Source: Sanguinoderma infundibulare (Eukaryota; Basidiomycota; Agaricomycetes; Polyporales; Polyporaceae). Taken from it: DNA of 59,077 bases. A model generated the notes under the pieces. That model was not told the DNA's origin and did not search any database. It saw nothing but the letters and a program-made list of their open reading frames with translations. Each line of letters opens with the position of its first letter. Position 1 is the stretch's first letter. The stretch lies in the NCBI GenBank assembly GCA_032821775.1, contig JAVLRN010000023.1, forward strand, positions 1 to 59,077, written 5' to 3'. Positions 56,494-59,077 of the stretch are shown here, in pieces. The position numbers and the translations under genes were made by a program.

Positions 56494-58100
56494 ATGGACC
56501 AAAAAACGGCCTCAATGACGACGGAAAGCCATGCCGACTTTGTCGACCTCACGATCAAGTTCATCGGCGCGTCTGGGCTGCCAAAGATGGACGTTGTGGG
56601 CTCCGCGGACCCCTATTTCATCGCGAAATTGGGCGACAAGCTATCATTTGTGTACGTTCCACGTTTCATGGAAGGTGCCCATTGTGCCTCTGCACTGAGC
56701 GATTCTCTTGGAATACGCGGTGTAGCCGAGGGTCACCGTTGATCTGGCTCCAATCTCGATCACTTACCGTCGCGTGTTGTTTGCAGATCGACGGTGAAGC
56801 CGAATACGCTTTCCCCCCGTCCCAAATGCCGCCATCCTCACGGTGGAGGTCAGCAGCGTCACGGACGATCACATCGGAAAATTCTCTTTATCAATCGCTC
56901 CTGGCGCGAAGGAATGCACCGTCGAGAGCATCGCCATCCGAAAAAATCGGGGCACATTTTGGCTGAACGTAGGCCGCATCCTCACGCGACGTAGGACGAT
57001 GGTACTGACTGACTCCCAATTAGATCGAATCCACGCCGTCGACGGATCATAAGGCGGAACGCAGGCAGTACGTCTTCGACGGCCCCATCCGCTTCTCCCG
57101 CCACTTCTCTCCGACCGTCGGTCTGCTCACGAACCTCAACGACGCTCGCCTGTATTCGACATGGAAGATGTACATCAAGGGCGTCCGCATGTTCTTCGGC
57201 GACACGGTGCAGAACTGGAACACGAACTACAAGGCCGCCCAGGCCATCTTCCAGGGCCCTACCTCCATCGCGTTGCGTTCCACTATCCAGGCCGGCCACC
57301 GCATGCTCTACGCGCGCTCGACCGCGAACGCGTTCGGGGTCATCGACGGCCCAGAGGACGTCTTCCGCCTGCTCCTGCACGGCAGCGTCGGCATCGGGAC
57401 AGACAGCGGCTCCGTTCCATCCGGCACTCCTGGGCACTCGAGCCGCCTGCTCCCCACCCTGGCGTCAGCGATGAGTCCACGCGCGACCGCTTCCAGCGCG
57501 AGCGCGAGAGCGAGAGCGAGTACGAGCGCGCCGTCGCCGTCGCCGTTCGCACACCGCGTCAAGCCCGCAGTGTACACTTCCGTCATCGCCGTCGACGACG
57601 ACTCGTTCCGGTTCTCCTAGACCGGCGCCGCCTTCTTCGTTGACTTTGCCTCCAAGCACGCGCTCCACGCCAACTGCGCCCCCGCCGTGCGCTACTCGGG
57701 CGAGTTCCACCCGCGCCCCGCCGGCGGCTGGGAGAACTTGACGGACGACATCCCGGACGAGCGCGTCCAGTGGGAGCTCGTGATCGACAACAACAGCGGC
57801 ACGTACAGCCCGGACCCGCTCATGCTGCCCGACCTCAAGGAGCTGCTTGAGTACAACTTTCCCGGGTTCACCATCCACGCGTGGGACCGCGAGGACCCGC
57901 GGCTGGTGCACAGCCGCGAGGCATGCAGGGCGTACGCGCTGGACAAGCGTGGGGTGCGCCAGGAGGAGCTGCAGCCGCATGCCGCGCCGGACCAGCAGAC
58001 GCTCTCGCAGTCAGCACAGACAGGCGGTGGCGGACCGGGGCCTGTGGACCGGCTCCACGGTGCTGCGGGCACGACTGTGGGCGAGGCGGTCGAAGCTTGA
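56494..58100 (+). pseudogene. C2-domain protein gene, damaged (unit 3)
   Basis: Same as unit 1, including the TAG at 57619-57621. Confidence 0.67.
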
Positions 58101-58583
58101 CGCCTCAGGAGTCAGGTCTTCTGAAGGGATTGGCGTGGAGTCAGTCAGAGAGCTGAGATGTCTTGAGAAGAGTCGTGCACAACTGCAGAGTGGTAATTAT
58201 AGGTCTCGAGGTCACTGTAAACTTAATAACGTGCTCCTCCTTACTCGCGAGTCGCCCCGCGACTCTGCTGTACATGGGTCCAAATAATATGTATACCTGC
58301 TTTTGAACTTTGCACCGAGGCACGCTCCTGATTGGGTGTCATATTCCTCGGATAGGCTGTCTTCTCAACAGACACCTGGGGCCACCACTCCGAGTCCCGG
58401 GGATTCCACTCGAGCGCGCCCAAATCGCCGTGTTTAACGTTGCACGCGGCGAGGTCGTAACTTACAGTCGCGTCCTTTGTGCGAGGAACAACTGCCGCGC
58501 TCGTCCCGCCAAGCCGCATCTCTCGACGAACTGCGGCGTCGCAAGGTCTCGCCGCGTTCCTGACAGTGAAGCGATCGGTGCGC

Positions 58584-59077
58584 TACAGGCCCACGTTTAG
58601 AACGATCCAGGTTCACGCACACGTCCACAGCAATCAAGCACCACTATCATCTGAACACGCAATGAAGATCAGGTAAACAAAACCGAGGCCACGGGCCCAC
58701 GGGCGGGCAGAAGTCCACATTGCATTTACTTACAGTGCGAAAACATACGGACGCGGAGAAGGGAATAGATGAAAGCAAGGGTATGCGCTGCGGAAATCGA
58801 CGGACTATGACAACACGTAATAGCTACACAAGGGGGTGGGATCGCATGGGGGACTTAGTATAGTACACTGTTGTCTTCCAGCCTATGGATACAGTGCGCG
58901 ACGTGGGTATGGGCGCGGAGAGGGAAGACGAGGTACGAGATTAGGTCAGCGACAGGAAAACTAAAGTAGATAGTGATAGGCGCGGCGCACCATTTTGCTC
59001 AGAGGAACGGCAAGTCACAGCTCCATGTCATAGTCTTCGTCCTCTTCCGAACCCGAGGACATCAGCAGGACATCTTC
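58584..59077 (+). repeat. Start of unit 4, cut by the window edge
   Basis: These 494 bp match the head of unit 2 (aggttcacgcac, ggtaaacaaaacc and the 17-bp segment). The array therefore continues beyond the window. Whether unit 4 is type A or B cannot be told, because the head region is homogenised. Confidence 0.95.
59015..59077 (-). CDS. Last 20 codons of the 760-codon ORF (unit 4, partial)
   Basis: The stop at 59015-59017 and the acidic end (EEDEDYDMEL) match the other copies. The rest lies beyond the window. Confidence 0.6.
   Translation of the reverse strand, partial: EDVLLMSSGSEEDEDYDMEL

Larger units (their letters stand above)
40525..58583 (+). repeat. Tandem macro-repeat unit 3 (type A, 18,059 bp)
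   Basis: It matches unit 1 at a constant offset of 36,151 bp from about 41140 to the end, including all lesions of the decayed genes. Its first ~450 bp instead match unit 2, including the 17-bp segment absent from unit 1. It retains a unit-specific ggtaaataaaacc near 40613. Confidence 0.95.

Noticed and set aside
4391..58583. Unit as a retrotransposon or DNA transposon with terminal repeats
   Set aside because: I found no transposase, integrase, RT, Rep/helicase motif, and the unit limits have no obvious terminal inverted repeats or target-site duplications. A captured, non-autonomous element cannot be excluded.

Overview
The window looks like nuclear DNA of an agaricomycete fungus (Basidiomycota, probably a wood-decay or polypore-type species). 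It is GC-rich, introns are about 45-60 bp with GT...YAG ends, genes lie on both strands, and several products resemble basidiomycete families: a BTB-type protein, a multi-exon hypothetical protein, a P450, a C2 protein and shugoshin. There is nothing bacterial: no operons, Shine-Dalgarno sites or prokaryotic gene packing. All family names come from reading translations by eye, not from database searches.

Layout. Positions 1-4280 are single-copy flank: the broken end of a BTB-type gene (1-700), a nine-exon gene of unknown function (806-3482), and about 800 bp with no recognised gene. From about 4391 to the window end the sequence is a head-to-tail array of an approximately 18.06-kb unit: unit 1 4391-22432, unit 2 22433-40524, unit 3 40525-58583, and the first 494 bp of unit 4 at 58584-59077. 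The array runs off the right edge. Units 1 and 3 (type A) keep a constant offset of 36,151 bp from about 4990 onward and match wherever I compared them. Unit 2 (type B) differs by many substitutions and indels, but only over its last ~12.6 kb. Its first ~5.4 kb is almost identical to the others. The pattern is therefore A-B-A, with a possible 36-kb higher-order period.

Contents of one unit, left to right: a complete 760-codon ORF on the minus strand; its GC-palindrome-bearing upstream region; a 114-bp-period minisatellite; a broken CBM21 (PP1 glycogen-targeting-like) gene; a broken cyclin-like gene; about 1.3 kb with no recognised gene; the 3' end of an aldo-keto reductase; a 156-codon basidiomycete-type hypothetical ORF; a broken shugoshin C-terminal half; an inverted, broken copy of the 3' half of the 760-codon ORF; about 2 kb of unassigned sequence; a P450 lacking its haem-binding end and joined to an unrelated C-terminus; a 2OG-oxygenase-like 5' fragment; and a damaged C2-domain gene. 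All recognisable conserved genes in the unit are truncated or disrupted. The 760-codon ORF is the exception: it is intact and encodes the same protein in all three units, and it lies in the only segment that is homogenised across units.

I see no pathway formed by these genes. The interest lies in the architecture: a macrosatellite made of gene remnants, alternating subtypes, CpG-biased decay, and one preserved ORF that also has an inverted partial copy 8.2 kb away in the same unit. An assembly artefact is a real alternative for the exact A/A identity and must be excluded first.
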